This document shows, one piece after another, positions 42,999 to 52,499 of a stretch of DNA of 64,000 nt; within the stretch, counting starts at the first letter, position 1; the number at the start of each line of letters is the position of its first letter. The translations under genes were made by a program, and so were the position numbers. The notes below the pieces were generated by a model that ran no database searches, was not told where the DNA came from, and saw nothing but the letters and a program-made list of their open reading frames with translations. This stretch comes from an uncultured Collinsella sp. (GTDB taxonomy: Bacteria > Actinomycetota > Coriobacteriia > Coriobacteriales > Coriobacteriaceae). Where the stretch lies: positions 3,238 to 67,237 of the forward strand of contig UQXA01000008.1 of NCBI GenBank assembly GCA_900544865.1, written 5' to 3'.

Positions 42999-44022
42999 AG
43001 TCATAACATTCGGTATTCCCTCGTATAACGCCGCCAAGGACATGGACCATTGCATCACCTCCATCTTGGAGGGGAGCAATTACGCCACCGATATCGAGAT
43101 TATCGTGGTGGACGACGGCTCCAAGGACGAGACGGCCGCCAAGGCCGACGAGTGGGAGGCCCGTTATCCTGGAATCATCCGCGCGGTGCACCAGGAGAAC
43201 GGCGGTCACGGTATTGCCGTCCTTTCGGGTCTGCGCGAGGCGCAGGGCACCTACTACAAGGTTGTTGATTCGGACGACTGGCTTGACGGCGCTGCCCTTT
43301 CGACCATGCTGTCGATTCTGCGTGGCTTTGAGGAGCGCGATCAGCGCGTTGACTTATTTATCTCGAACTACGTGTACGAGAAGGTTTACGAGGGCACGCA
43401 TACCGCTATTGGCTACAAATTTGCCCTGCCGCGCAAAAAGATCTTTTCCTGGGATCAGATCGGTCATTTCCGCCTGGACCAGAACCTACTCATGCACAGC
43501 CTGTGCTATCGCACGGATGTGCTGCGCGAGTCCAACCTTCCCATGCCGCCGCACACGTTCTATGTGGACAACATCTACGCCTACGTGCCGCTGCCGCGTT
43601 GCAAGACCATGTACTACGCCGACATCGACCTCTATCGCTACTTTATCGGTCGCGAAGGCCAGAGCGTCAACGAGGCAACGATGGTCAAGCGTCTGGACCA
43701 GCAGTTCCGTGTTACGCGTATCATGATGGAGTCGTACCACCTGTACAGCGATGTCGAGTCGTCACGCCTACGTTCGTACATGATGGGCTACTTCACCATG
43801 ATGATGGCGATCTGCTCGGTGCTCACCAAGCTTTCCGAGGAAGATTGCGCCGACGAGCGCCTAAAGACGCTGTGGAATGATTTGAAGGCCTACGACGAGC
43901 GCATGTATCGTCGTGCCCGCTACGGCGTGGTCGGCTTCTTCACCAATCTGCGTGGACGGGCCGGAGACAAAACCACACTCGGCCTATACCGTCTTGCCTC
44001 TAAGATCTTCAAATTCAACTAA
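42991..44022 (+). CDS. GT2-family glycosyltransferase
   Basis: 343 aa from ATG 42991, overlapping the glf stop. GT-A fold: FGIPSYNAAKDMDHCI, IIVVDDGSKDE, YYKVVDSDDWLDG (metal-binding DxD). Translational coupling to glf suggests transfer of galactofuranose or synthesis of the same polysaccharide (inference). Confidence 0.92.
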   Translation: MHKVITFGIPSYNAAKDMDHCITSILEGSNYATDIEIIVVDDGSKDETAAKADEWEARYPGIIRAVHQENGGHGIAVLSGLREAQGTYYKVVDSDDWLDGAALSTMLSILRGFEERDQRVDLFISNYVYEKVYEGTHTAIGYKFALPRKKIFSWDQIGHFRLDQNLLMHSLCYRTDVLRESNLPMPPHTFYVDNIYAYVPLPRCKTMYYADIDLYRYFIGREGQSVNEATMVKRLDQQFRVTRIMMESYHLYSDVESSRLRSYMMGYFTMMMAICSVLTKLSEEDCADERLKTLWNDLKAYDERMYRRARYGVVGFFTNLRGRAGDKTTLGLYRLASKIFKFN

Positions 44023-44055
44023 CTGTTGAGTAATCGCTGCTGATAGGTTGACTGG

Positions 44056-44163
44056 GCCCCTTGGCCTTTAGTTTGCTACTGCGAACAGTCCTGCTCGCAC
44101 GGAAAGCACATTAAGTGCTTTCCGGCTCGTGCGGAACTTGTATCAAACTAAAGGCCAAGGGGC
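44056..44163 (+). ncRNA. Structured element family 2, copy 1
   Basis: Outer arms 44056-44075 and 44144-44163 form 20 perfect pairs. Inside lies a ~68-base core with a hairpin CGGAAAGCAC-ATTAA-GTGCTTTCCG. The core is nearly the same as the reverse complement of the core at 44286-44352, while the outer arms have no resemblance. It follows the glycosyltransferase by 33 bases in the same orientation. No coding potential. Confidence 0.7.
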
Positions 44164-44256
44164 TTCTGCTATAAGAATCGATTGTCAGGCTGTCTGAATT
44201 TGAAGATCTTAGACGCGCGGTACACAGGGGCCTGGGCTGAAAAGGCTTGGTTGGTA

Positions 44257-44381
44257 GGTTGCCCGGTGGGGCTTGGTTATGTTTGTCGCGAGTTCCGCAC
44301 GAGCCGAAGAGCACTTAATGTGTTCTTCGTGCGAGCCAGGACTGTAGAGCAGCAAACATAACCAAGCCCCACCGGGCAACC
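44257..44381 (-). ncRNA. Structured element family 2, copy 2
   Basis: Outer arms 44257-44285 and 44353-44381 form 29 perfect pairs (GGTTGCCCGGTGGGGC ... start). Core read on the minus strand: CAGTCCTGGCTCGCACG, hairpin CGAAGAACAC-ATTAA-GTGCTCTTCG, GGCTCGTGCGGAACT. It follows the P1 peptidase stop by 13 bases in the same orientation as that gene. The inner hairpin differs from copy 1 at paired positions only. Confidence 0.7.
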
Positions 44382-44393
44382 GGTCAGGTTAGG

Positions 44394-45395
44394 CTACTTC
44401 GCGGCGCCGGGGGTGCCGTGGGAGGTTTTGGCGGTTTTGGCTCCGTTTACGATGGCGGTTTCCAGGGCCCTTACGGCGAGCATGCCCAGTAGGTCTAGGG
44501 GAACGGCGGCGCTTGCCTGGGCGCCTAGTTTGCCGCTGGCGAGGGTGTAGATGGTGTCGCCGTCGTTGGTGGTGTGCGTGGGACGGATGGCATGTGCGTA
44601 GGCGTCTGCGGCCATCTGGGAGACCTTGGTGGCTTGTGCCTTAGTGAGTTCCACGTTGGTGACGATGCAGCTGATGGTGGTGTTGGTGCGGTCGAGCGGC
44701 ATCTGCATGGATCCGGCGGCGGCAAAGGCTGCGAGTTCCATGTCGACGATTTGGTCACTATCGGCTGCGGCGCGCATACCGGCAACCCACTCGCCGGTGA
44801 AGGGGTCGACAACGTTGCCGCAGGCGTTGACCGAGACCACGGCGCCCACCTTGATGGGGCCGAGAGCCAAAGCGGCAGCGCCAAGGCCGGCCTTCATGCA
44901 GGTAGCGGGGCCCATGAGCTTACCCACGGTAGCGCCCGTGCCGGCGCCCACGTTGCCCTGTTCGAGCTTGGTGGGGGTGTTGTCGAGTGCTTCGCGCACG
45001 GCGGCGATGCCGGCCTCAATGTCGGGGCGAACGGTGGGGTTACCAAAGGCGAGGTCGAAGATACAGCTCGAGCACACGATAGGCACCTGCGTGGGGCCGA
45101 CGGGAAGGCCGATGCCGCGGCTCTCAAGCTCGCGGGCCACGCCGCTTGCAGCCTCGAGGCCAAAGGCCGATCCGCCCGAAAGGCAGACGGCGTGGACCTT
45201 GTCGACGGTGTTCTCGGGTCGCAGCAGGTCGGTTTCGCGCGATGCTGGAGCACCGCCGCGAACGTCAACGCCGCCGGTGGCACCCTCGGGCGCAACGATT
45301 ACGGTGCAACCGGTGCCGGCCTCCTCGTCCGTATAGTTGCCATAGCAAAAGCCATCGACATCGCAGACGTCAATGGCCTCGAGCAGTGTATCCAT
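44394..45395 (-). CDS. P1-family (S58/DmpA-like) peptidase
   Basis: 333 aa. Family features: VDVRGGAPASRETDLL, AVCLSGGSAFGLEAASGV and the central QGNVGAGTGATVGK stretch, then GAVVSVNACGNVVDP. S58 members are self-processing N-terminal-nucleophile aminopeptidases/esterases. RBS ATAGGAG. Last gene of a minus-strand run. Confidence 0.9.
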   Translation of the reverse strand: MDTLLEAIDVCDVDGFCYGNYTDEEAGTGCTVIVAPEGATGGVDVRGGAPASRETDLLRPENTVDKVHAVCLSGGSAFGLEAASGVARELESRGIGLPVGPTQVPIVCSSCIFDLAFGNPTVRPDIEAGIAAVREALDNTPTKLEQGNVGAGTGATVGKLMGPATCMKAGLGAAALALGPIKVGAVVSVNACGNVVDPFTGEWVAGMRAAADSDQIVDMELAAFAAAGSMQMPLDRTNTTISCIVTNVELTKAQATKVSQMAADAYAHAIRPTHTTNDGDTIYTLASGKLGAQASAAVPLDLLGMLAVRALETAIVNGAKTAKTSHGTPGAAK

Positions 45396-45457
45396 GTTTA
45401 ACTCCTATCGGTTTTCCGCCGCGCCTTGTGCCCGGTCGGGATCCGTACGGTACGCCA

Positions 45458-45488
45458 AAATTGTAGGCGCTGGGGAATACCCAGCGCC
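45458..45488 (-). terminator. Terminator after maf
   Basis: GGCGCTGGG, 5-base loop, CCCAGCGCC followed on the minus strand by TACAATTTT. Confidence 0.85.
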
Positions 45489-45496
45489 AGATGCAA

Positions 45497-46078
45497 TTAC
45501 GAGAGTTTTTGAATCGCGCGCGCGACGCGGGCGATGGGTAGGCCCACTACGTTATAGAAGTCGCCCGAAATATCGTGCACGAGCATGCGGCCGCCTGTGC
45601 CCTGGATGCCGTAGGCGCCTGCCTTATCCATGGGCTCACCCGAGGCAACGTAGTGCTCGATCTGCTCGTCGGTGAGCTCGTAGAATGTCACGTCGGTCAC
45701 ATCGACAAACGACAGGCTCTCGGCGGCATGCGGGGCGGCCGTATCGCCTGCCTTAACGATGCAGACGCCGGTTGCGACCTGGTGCGTGCGGCCCGAAAGC
45801 TCACGGAGCATGGTGCGCGCCTCGCCCTCGGTTGCCGGCTTGCCCAAAATCTTGCCGTCGAAGGTGACGATGGTGTCGGCCGCGACCGTCAGTTCTTTGG
45901 GCTCGGCATACTCGGCAGCAACGGCAGCCGCCTTGGCGCGTGCCAAGCGCTCGACAAGCGTGAGCGGGGCCTCGCCATCAAAGGGCGTTTCGTCGATATC
46001 CGCGGGAATCACGCGAATGTTGTAGCCTGCCTCGCGCATCAGCTCTATGCGGCGCGGCGATTGCGAAGCCAAAATCAT
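45497..46078 (-). CDS. maf: Maf nucleotide pyrophosphatase
   Basis: 193 aa. ILASQSPRRIELMREAGY start, then ADTIVTFDGKILGKPATEGEA and the middle ASGEPMDKAGAYGIQG: the Maf/Ham1-like family that hydrolyses non-canonical or dTTP/UTP nucleotides. Overlaps the upstream DJ-1 gene by 4 bases (ATGA). Confidence 0.95.
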   Translation of the reverse strand: MILASQSPRRIELMREAGYNIRVIPADIDETPFDGEAPLTLVERLARAKAAAVAAEYAEPKELTVAADTIVTFDGKILGKPATEGEARTMLRELSGRTHQVATGVCIVKAGDTAAPHAAESLSFVDVTDVTFYELTDEQIEHYVASGEPMDKAGAYGIQGTGGRMLVHDISGDFYNVVGLPIARVARAIQKLS

Positions 46079-46617
46079 AGTTGGATGCCCTCGGCGACCT
46101 TCTCGACGGCCTTGTCGCCAGCGAGCGTGCGCAGCAGCTCCAATGCAAAGGGGAGTGACTGTGCCATGCCGCTGGCAGTGATGATGTTGCCGTCTTGCGT
46201 GACCTTCTCGCCAGTATAGGCGCCTTCGGGGAAGCTTTTCTCAAAGCCAGGGAAGCACGTGGCGTGGCGCCCCTCGAGTAGGTCGAGCTCGCCCAGGATA
46301 AACGGGGCGGCGCAGATGGCGGCGACGTGCTTGGTCGCGGCGAACTCGCAGACCACGTCGCAGACACGCTGATCGGCGCGCAGGTTGGTGGCACCGGGCA
46401 GGCCGCCGGGCAGCACGACGCAGTCGTACTCGTCAAAGTTGATCTCATCAAAGAGCGCATCGCAGGTCACGGGGATCTGCAGCGAGCTTACGACCTCACG
46501 CGTGGGCATAATCGAGACGAGCGTGGCACGCACGCCGCCGCGACGCATGACATCGACCATGGTCAAGCATTCAATAGTTTCAAAGCCATCGGCGGCGAGA
46601 ACGGCAACGCTGGGCAT
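46075..46617 (-). CDS. DJ-1/PfpI-family protein
   Basis: 180 aa from ATG 46617 (AAAGGAAC). SVAVLAADGFETIECLTMVDVMRRGG start and the nucleophile elbow AAICAAPFILGEL with the reactive Cys. YajL/ThiJ group; proposed protein or nucleotide deglycase or chaperone. Coupled to maf. Confidence 0.9.
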   Translation of the reverse strand: MPSVAVLAADGFETIECLTMVDVMRRGGVRATLVSIMPTREVVSSLQIPVTCDALFDEINFDEYDCVVLPGGLPGATNLRADQRVCDVVCEFAATKHVAAICAAPFILGELDLLEGRHATCFPGFEKSFPEGAYTGEKVTQDGNIITASGMAQSLPFALELLRTLAGDKAVEKVAEGIQL

Positions 46618-46723
46618 GAGGGTTCCTTTCATAGGCGGCATACAATTAGCCGTCTTATACCCCGAAGACCTCCGCTTGCCACGCTCGATTTCCCAATGAT
46701 TTTTCTGAGCAATGATTAAGTGG

Positions 46724-48037
46724 CTAGTTGCGCCTAAGGTGGACGACGGTCTCGCAGTGGAAGGTTTGTGGGAACAGGTCGACTGGCGTGATCTTTACGG
46801 GGGAGAAGGTGCCTTCTTCGACAAAGCGTTTGAGATCGCGCGCCAGGGTGGCCGGGTCGCAGCTCACGTAGGCGACATCGTGGGCACTCGTGCTGGCGAT
46901 AAGGTCGATCGCTTCGGGGGCGAGGCCTGCGCGCGGCGGGTCGACCACCAAGACGTCGGCATCCTGGTCGGGGAACTCGCGCACCGCGTCTCCGCCAATG
47001 ACGTCGACGTTATCAAGCTTGTTGATCTCCAGGTTACGGCGCAGGTCGCGCACGGCGGGGCCGTAGGCCTCGACGACGGCGACAAAGTCGCAGCGGCGGG
47101 CGAGCGGCAGGGTAAAGGTGCCGGCACCGCAGTACAGGTCCACGGCAAGCTCGTCTTCCTGCGGGTCGAGCGCTTCCATGACAAGCTCGATCAAAATCTC
47201 GGCACCCTTGGTGTTGACCTGGAAAAAAGACGGGGCAGACAAGCGCATCTGACCCTCGGCGATATTCTCGGTCCATGAGCCCTCTCCGGCGAGCATTTCG
47301 ACCTTGGAGACACGGCGGGCCTTCTTTTCGCCCTTGCTCATCACGCGCACGACACTTGTGGGGTGCACGGCGTCTGCCAACACGCGCGAGACTTGCGAGC
47401 GCGGGAAAGAGCCCGTAGGCGTCCAGAGCGCCACCTCGAGTGCCTTGGTGCGACGCGAGGCGCGAATGCCCACGCGCTCAAGGCCCAGGTCGTGGCTGCC
47501 GCTCAGATAATTGAGCGCGCCGACGACCGATTTGAGTGCCTTGGGGAAGCGTTTGTCGAACAACGGGCACGAATCGACGGTCACGATCTTGCGAGGATCG
47601 ACACCGTGCATGCCAAGGCGCACGCGACCGTTGACGACGGTCGGTTCGAGCTCGATTTTATTGCGGTAGCCCCAGTCGTCCTTGGTGTGGCAGATGGGCT
47701 GTACCAACTCATCGACCTGCTCAGGAGCGAACTTGCCGATGCGCTCGAGCGTGGAGCGCAGGTTTTGCTCCTTGGCGGCGAGCTGTGCCGTGCGTGAGAG
47801 ATTGCCCCACGAGCAGCCGCCGCAGATGCCCACGAAGGGGCAGGGAGGCTGAATGCGATCGGGGCTTGGCTCCAGAATCTCGGTGGTGCGGCCACGCATG
47901 AACGACTTGCCGTCCTGTACGACCTCGGCCTCGACGGTGTCGCCTGCCACGGCGCCCTGCACAAAGACGGCCTTGCCGTTGTCGGCGTGTGCCAGCCCGT
48001 CGGCGCCGTAGGTCATCGATTCTATAGTGAGCTTCAT
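46724..48037 (-). CDS. 23S rRNA (uracil-5-)-methyltransferase, RlmD/RumA family
   Basis: 437 aa from the ATG at 48037 (GACAGGAAT upstream). N-terminal TRAM domain, Fe-S cluster cysteines CPFVGICGGCSWG, SAM motif DLYCGAGTFTLPLA, VVDPPRAGL and catalytic Cys in YVSCDPATLARDL. Methylates U in rRNA or tRNA; site not predictable. Confidence 0.92.
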   Translation of the reverse strand: MKLTIESMTYGADGLAHADNGKAVFVQGAVAGDTVEAEVVQDGKSFMRGRTTEILEPSPDRIQPPCPFVGICGGCSWGNLSRTAQLAAKEQNLRSTLERIGKFAPEQVDELVQPICHTKDDWGYRNKIELEPTVVNGRVRLGMHGVDPRKIVTVDSCPLFDKRFPKALKSVVGALNYLSGSHDLGLERVGIRASRRTKALEVALWTPTGSFPRSQVSRVLADAVHPTSVVRVMSKGEKKARRVSKVEMLAGEGSWTENIAEGQMRLSAPSFFQVNTKGAEILIELVMEALDPQEDELAVDLYCGAGTFTLPLARRCDFVAVVEAYGPAVRDLRRNLEINKLDNVDVIGGDAVREFPDQDADVLVVDPPRAGLAPEAIDLIASTSAHDVAYVSCDPATLARDLKRFVEEGTFSPVKITPVDLFPQTFHCETVVHLRRN

Positions 48038-48082
48038 ATTCCTGCCTGTCATTCGCGTTGTTGTTCGCACCATGGTAGCAGG

Positions 48083-48127
48083 GAAAAGCGCCCCGCATCC
48101 GAGGCTTTCCTCAAATGCGGGGCGCTT
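48083..48127 (-). terminator. Terminator after ppk1
   Basis: AAGCGCCCCGCAT / ATGCGGGGCGCTT, 13 perfect pairs, followed on the minus strand by TTCCC. Confidence 0.75.
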
Positions 48128-48150
48128 CTACAAACTGCTTCTACAAACGA

Positions 48151-50559
48151 CTATTTCGTCTTGCCGGTAATGAGCGTCTTAAGACCCAGGCCGATTAGAC
48201 CCAGGCCCATGCGCATGCGGCCGGGGCGATGGCGCTCGATGGCCTTGGTCTTGCCGGCGGGCTTATCGCGACGGGCGCTCGTCTCGGGTGCGGGCTTGGT
48301 GACCTGCGGATCGGGCTGAGGTGCAGGTGCAGGCTCGGGCTCAATGACGGTCGCCTGGACCTCTTGGACCTTGGGTGCTACTGGCTGCGGCTCGGCCTCG
48401 GGGGCAGGTTCCGCCTCAATGACGGGCTCGGGCGCGGCCTCGGCGTTGCAATAGGCACGCTCCAGCAGGGCTTCCTGCGAGTTGAAGGGTTTCTCACCCT
48501 CTGCACGCTCCACGGGGACCCAGGTGCCGTCGCTCGTGAGGCTGCGGGCCTTCACGTTGTCGCGCAGCTGCATGCCCATGTACTCGTGCACTAGGGCGCG
48601 GCAGGTGGGGTCGAGCACGGGGAAGGCAATCTCCACGCGGTGCTCGGTGTTGCGCGTCATCATGTCTGCCGAGCTCAGGTAAATCATGTCCGAGTCCACG
48701 CCGAAAGCATAGACGCGCGCGTGCTCCAAAAAGCGTCCGACGATGGAGCGGACATGCACGTTCTCGGTCTTGCCCGGAACACCGGGCTTGAGGCACGAGA
48801 TGCCGCGGATGATCATGTCTACGCGCACGCCGGCACACGATGCCTCGGCGATCTTGTCGATAACCTCGCGGTCGGTGAGCGAGTTGAGCTTAAAGAACAC
48901 ACGGGCGGGCTCGCCAGCGAGAGCGCGCTGAATCTCGCGATCCAGACCGCGCATGATGAGCGGTTTCAGTCCGACGGGCGCCACACCCAGGAAGCGGTAG
49001 TCGCCGCGCAGGTTGCCCAGCGACAGATTGCGGAAGAACAGGTTGGCGTCCTCGCCGATGCCGGGATGGGCGGTCATGAGCATAAAGTCGCTGTAGAGTT
49101 TGGCCGTCTTCTCGTTAAAGTTGCCGGTGCCCAAAAGCGTGAGGCGGGTGAGCGCCATGCCCTCGCGATAGGTGAGCTGGCAGATCTTTGAGTGGCATTT
49201 AAAGCCCTCGGAACCATAGATGACGGTGCAGCCTGCCTCTTCCAGACGCTCGGCCCACTCGATGTTGTTCTGCTCGTCAAAGCGGGCGCGAAGTTCCATG
49301 AGCACCGTGACCTCTTTGCCGTTCTCGGCAGCATCGATCAGCGACTCGCACAGGCGGCTCTGCTTGGCCACGCGGTAGAGCGTGATGCGCAGCGAGATGC
49401 ACTCGGGGTCGTAGGCGGCCTCGTGCACCAGATCCAGGAAGGGGTTCATGGCCTCGTAGGGATAAAAGAGCAGCTTGTCGCCCTGCAGCACCTGTTCGCG
49501 GATGGAGCGGGTCATATCGATGGTGGGGTTGGGCTGCGGCCTAAACGGCGTAAAGAGCAGCTCGTTGCGCAGGTGCTCGGGAATCTTGCCCTCAATGCCA
49601 AAGACGTAGCCCAGGTCGAGCGGGATATCGCAGGTAAAGACCGAGCGGCGCGAAAGCTCGAGTGCCTTGCGGATGGTCTTGAGCGTCGCCTTCTCGAGCG
49701 ACCCCGAGACCGCGAGCACTACCGGCTGCAGACGCAGGCGCTTCTTGAGGATGCGCTTCATGTGCTGGCGGTAGTCCTCTTCCTCTTCGACGCCCTCGCC
49801 GTCTGGATCGATGTCGGCGTTGCGGGTGACTCGGATGAGTGCGCGGTCGAGTGGCTTGTAGGAGCCAAAGCAGCTGTCCAGGCAGGCGAGGATGACGTCC
49901 TCGAGCAAGATGTAGGAGTAGGTGCCGGTGGGCGAGGGGATCTCGACCACGCGGTTCATCGAGGCGGGAATCTCGATAAGGCCCAGCAGGCTCTCCTCGT
50001 CGGTGGCGCCGTCCAGACCACAGGCCAGATAGAGCGCGCCATTGCGTAGGTTGGGGAAGGGGTGGCGAGGATCGATGACCAGCGGCGAGATGACCGGCGA
50101 CACGTAGGCCTGGAAGTAGCGGGTTACAAAGGTGCGCTCCTCGGGCGTAAGCGAATCGATGCGGGCGCGGTGAACGCCCAAGGTGTCGAGCTTGCCCTCG
50201 ATGCTCTTAAAGATGGACTCCCAACGGGTAAGGAGCCCGGGCATTTCGGCCATGACAGCATCGACCTGTTCGGAGGCGGTCATATTGCTCTTGTTGTCGA
50301 CAGGTTGCTTTTTGAGCTCTGCCAGATCGGACAGGCCGCCCACGCGCACCATAAGGAACTCGTCGAGGTTAGACTCGAAAATCGACACGAACTTTAGACG
50401 CTCGAACAGCGGAACGGTCTCATCGAAGGCTTCGTCAAGCACACGGTTGTCAAAGCGTAGCCAGCTGAGCTCTCGGTTCTGCGTGTACGAGAAGTCGCGA
50501 GGCGGTTTGCGCAGCTTTGCGGCGGCTTGCTTTTTTTCGATTTTGCTCGGCATATGCAT
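48151..50559 (-). CDS. ppk1: Polyphosphate kinase 1 with extended C-terminal tail
   Basis: 802 aa. N domain NRELSWLRFDNRVLDEA, catalytic histidine in SEGFKCHSKICQL, and RGISCLKPGVPGKTENVHVRSIVGRFLEHAR (in pieces). Makes polyphosphate from ATP. Typical enzymes end near residue 690; here ~110 more residues form a Pro/Glu/Ala-rich linker and a basic amphipathic end (RMGLGLIGLGLKTLITG), possibly a membrane or polymer contact. Start 50559 or 50553. Confidence 0.94.
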   Translation of the reverse strand: MHMPSKIEKKQAAAKLRKPPRDFSYTQNRELSWLRFDNRVLDEAFDETVPLFERLKFVSIFESNLDEFLMVRVGGLSDLAELKKQPVDNKSNMTASEQVDAVMAEMPGLLTRWESIFKSIEGKLDTLGVHRARIDSLTPEERTFVTRYFQAYVSPVISPLVIDPRHPFPNLRNGALYLACGLDGATDEESLLGLIEIPASMNRVVEIPSPTGTYSYILLEDVILACLDSCFGSYKPLDRALIRVTRNADIDPDGEGVEEEEDYRQHMKRILKKRLRLQPVVLAVSGSLEKATLKTIRKALELSRRSVFTCDIPLDLGYVFGIEGKIPEHLRNELLFTPFRPQPNPTIDMTRSIREQVLQGDKLLFYPYEAMNPFLDLVHEAAYDPECISLRITLYRVAKQSRLCESLIDAAENGKEVTVLMELRARFDEQNNIEWAERLEEAGCTVIYGSEGFKCHSKICQLTYREGMALTRLTLLGTGNFNEKTAKLYSDFMLMTAHPGIGEDANLFFRNLSLGNLRGDYRFLGVAPVGLKPLIMRGLDREIQRALAGEPARVFFKLNSLTDREVIDKIAEASCAGVRVDMIIRGISCLKPGVPGKTENVHVRSIVGRFLEHARVYAFGVDSDMIYLSSADMMTRNTEHRVEIAFPVLDPTCRALVHEYMGMQLRDNVKARSLTSDGTWVPVERAEGEKPFNSQEALLERAYCNAEAAPEPVIEAEPAPEAEPQPVAPKVQEVQATVIEPEPAPAPQPDPQVTKPAPETSARRDKPAGKTKAIERHRPGRMRMGLGLIGLGLKTLITGKTK

Positions 50560-51108
50560 CTGTCCGTTCAGTCCCCGCAGGGGACGGTAGCCTAACCCTA
50601 TTCACTATTGTCTCAATTTAGTCGACTTGTGGCACGGACGTATTGTGCGAACGGTATCTTTACCTACTTCTTACGCTGACAAGTCATAGGACTGACGCCC
50701 TGCTCGTCTGCAAGCGGTCTATATCCTCACTCAACTGGTACGTAAGTGTGAATAAGAATGATGGATAGCTGAATATCATTGAATGCAGGCGGAAACGTAA
50801 ACAAACATCATTTATATACATAAAACCGATTTAGCTATGCAATTCTGAATAAAAAGTTTAGAGATGCAATTGCAAATAGTTTTTAGGAAAAAAGAGCGTT
50901 TACCTTAGAAAAGTTACTTTAGAACGCCGAAGTACATTATGGGGGAATCTCATGCGATATACCGTTCATCGCACTTTGTTGACCGTTCGGGGGCGAGGTG
51001 GAATTGCGGGTGGAATTTGGATATAACTAGAGCTGTCAGCAAGCAGCGTCCGCTATGGAAGGGCGCTGAGAGATTCGGCCGAAAGGCCCGAAAGAAAGGT
51101 AGGAGGCC
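50560..51108. promoter_or_regulatory. AT-rich upstream region of arcA copy 1
   Basis: 549 bases without a gene. Three ARG-box-like sites: TGAATAAGAATGA (50749), TGAATATCATTGA (50770), TGAATAAAAAGTT (50846). Three CCGTTC/GAACGG sites: 50648, 50960 and 50982. A likely -10 TATAAC at 51022, in the segment TTTGGATATAA shared with copy 2. Homologous to 54040-54197 but diverged. Confidence 0.45.
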
Positions 51109-52351
51109 ATGACGAAAGGTCTGCACGTGCCTTCCGAGATCGGCAAGCTCAGGAAGGTCTGCCTGCACCGTCCCGGCGACGAGCTCCTCAACCTGCCGCC
51201 CGACGAGCTCGAGCGACTCCTGTTCGACGACGTCCCGTTCCTGGAGGTCGCGCAGCAGGAGCACGACACCTTCGCCCAGATCCTGAGGGACCAGGGCGTG
51301 GAGGTCCTCTATCTCGAGAACCTCGTCGCCGAGGTGTTCGACCAGGTCCCCGGCGCCCGCGCCGAGTTCACCGACCAGTACATCGCCGAGGCCGGCATCC
51401 GCGGCCAGCACATGCCGCAGATCGTCCGCGAGAAGCTGGACTCCATCGAGGACAACCTCGAGTTCGTCAAGAAGACCATGGCCGGCATGACCAAGTCCGA
51501 GATCGACATGCCCCTCACGGCGTCCACGACCCTCGACTCCCTGGTCAACTCCGAGTCCGAGTCCGACCTGATCATCGACCCGATGCCCAACCTCTACTTC
51601 ACCCGCGACCCGTTCGCGGTCATCGGCGAGGGCGTCAACCTCAACCGCATGTACTCGGTCACCCGCAACCGCGAGACCCTGTACGGCAAGTACATCTTCA
51701 AGTACCACCCCGACTACAAGGACGTCTCGCTGTACTTCCGCCGTGACTGCCAGTTCCACACCGAGGGCGGCGACGTGCTGAACATCAACGAGAAGACCCT
51801 CGCCGTCGGCATCTCCCAGCGCACCCAGGCCGCCGCGATCGACGTCATGGCCCAGAACATCTTCTGGAACTCCGACTCCAAGGTCGAGCGCATCCTGGCC
51901 TTCGACATCCCGGTCTCGCGCGCCTTCATGCACCTCGACACGGTCTTCACCCAGATCGACGTCGATAAGTTCACGATCCACCCCGCCATCATGGGCACCC
52001 TGCGCGTCTACGAGCTGACCGCCGGCAAGAACCCGGGCGACGTGAACATCCGCCTGATCGAGGACACCCTCGAGCACGTCCTGGAGGACGCCACCGGCGT
52101 CGACCAGGTCAAGCTGATCCCCTGCGGCGGCGGCGACCCGATCGCGGCCTCCCGCGAGCAGTGGAACGACGGCTCCAACACCCTGTGCGTCGAGCCCGGC
52201 AAGATCTGCGTCTACGCCCGCAACACCGTCACCAACGACGTGCTGTACAAGGAGGGCCTGGACCTTCTCGTCGTGCCCTCCGCCGAGCTCTCCCGCGGCC
52301 GCGGCGGCCCGCGCTGCATGAGCATGCCCTTCTGGCGCGAGGACCTCTAAG
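51085..52351 (+). repeat. Direct repeat copy 1 (arcA)
   Basis: 1267 bases matching 54174-55440 with no difference found in two of the reading frames compared; identity begins 24 bases before the start codon and ends one base after the stop. Confidence 0.9.
51109..52350 (+). CDS. arcA: Arginine deiminase, copy 1
   Basis: 413 aa. Hydrolyses arginine to citrulline and ammonia. IGKLRKVCLHRPGDEL start, PNLYFTRDPFAVIG, HTEGGDVLNI, and nucleophile Cys403 in RGGPRCMSMPFWRE. RBS GTAGGAGG. The protein is identical to copy 2 at 54198; the codon use is extremely biased to C-ending codons, suggesting high expression. Followed by a terminator at 52411, so it is monocistronic. Confidence 0.97.
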   Translation: MTKGLHVPSEIGKLRKVCLHRPGDELLNLPPDELERLLFDDVPFLEVAQQEHDTFAQILRDQGVEVLYLENLVAEVFDQVPGARAEFTDQYIAEAGIRGQHMPQIVREKLDSIEDNLEFVKKTMAGMTKSEIDMPLTASTTLDSLVNSESESDLIIDPMPNLYFTRDPFAVIGEGVNLNRMYSVTRNRETLYGKYIFKYHPDYKDVSLYFRRDCQFHTEGGDVLNINEKTLAVGISQRTQAAAIDVMAQNIFWNSDSKVERILAFDIPVSRAFMHLDTVFTQIDVDKFTIHPAIMGTLRVYELTAGKNPGDVNIRLIEDTLEHVLEDATGVDQVKLIPCGGGDPIAASREQWNDGSNTLCVEPGKICVYARNTVTNDVLYKEGLDLLVVPSAELSRGRGGPRCMSMPFWREDL

Positions 52352-52410
52352 GTCTTCAAGGACCCGTACAGGTCATAATACATACATCTAGCTGCCATTA
52401 GATGTCTCCC

Positions 52411-52447
52411 ATTGGGGCGGTGCGGGTTTTCGCACCGCCCCAATCTT
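52411..52447. terminator. Terminator after arcA copy 1
   Basis: ATTGGGGCGGTGCG, GGTTTT loop, CGCACCGCCCCAAT: 14 perfect pairs, then CTT. Confidence 0.85.
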
Positions 52448-52499
52448 GTATGAGGAACGTCAACACGATTGGATGACTGCTTTTGTAAGGAGCCTGGCC

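Noticed and set aside
44030..44390. CRISPR-like repeat array or integron attC sites
   Set aside because: There are only two copies, in opposite orientation, with no spacers of constant size and no integrase or cas gene nearby.
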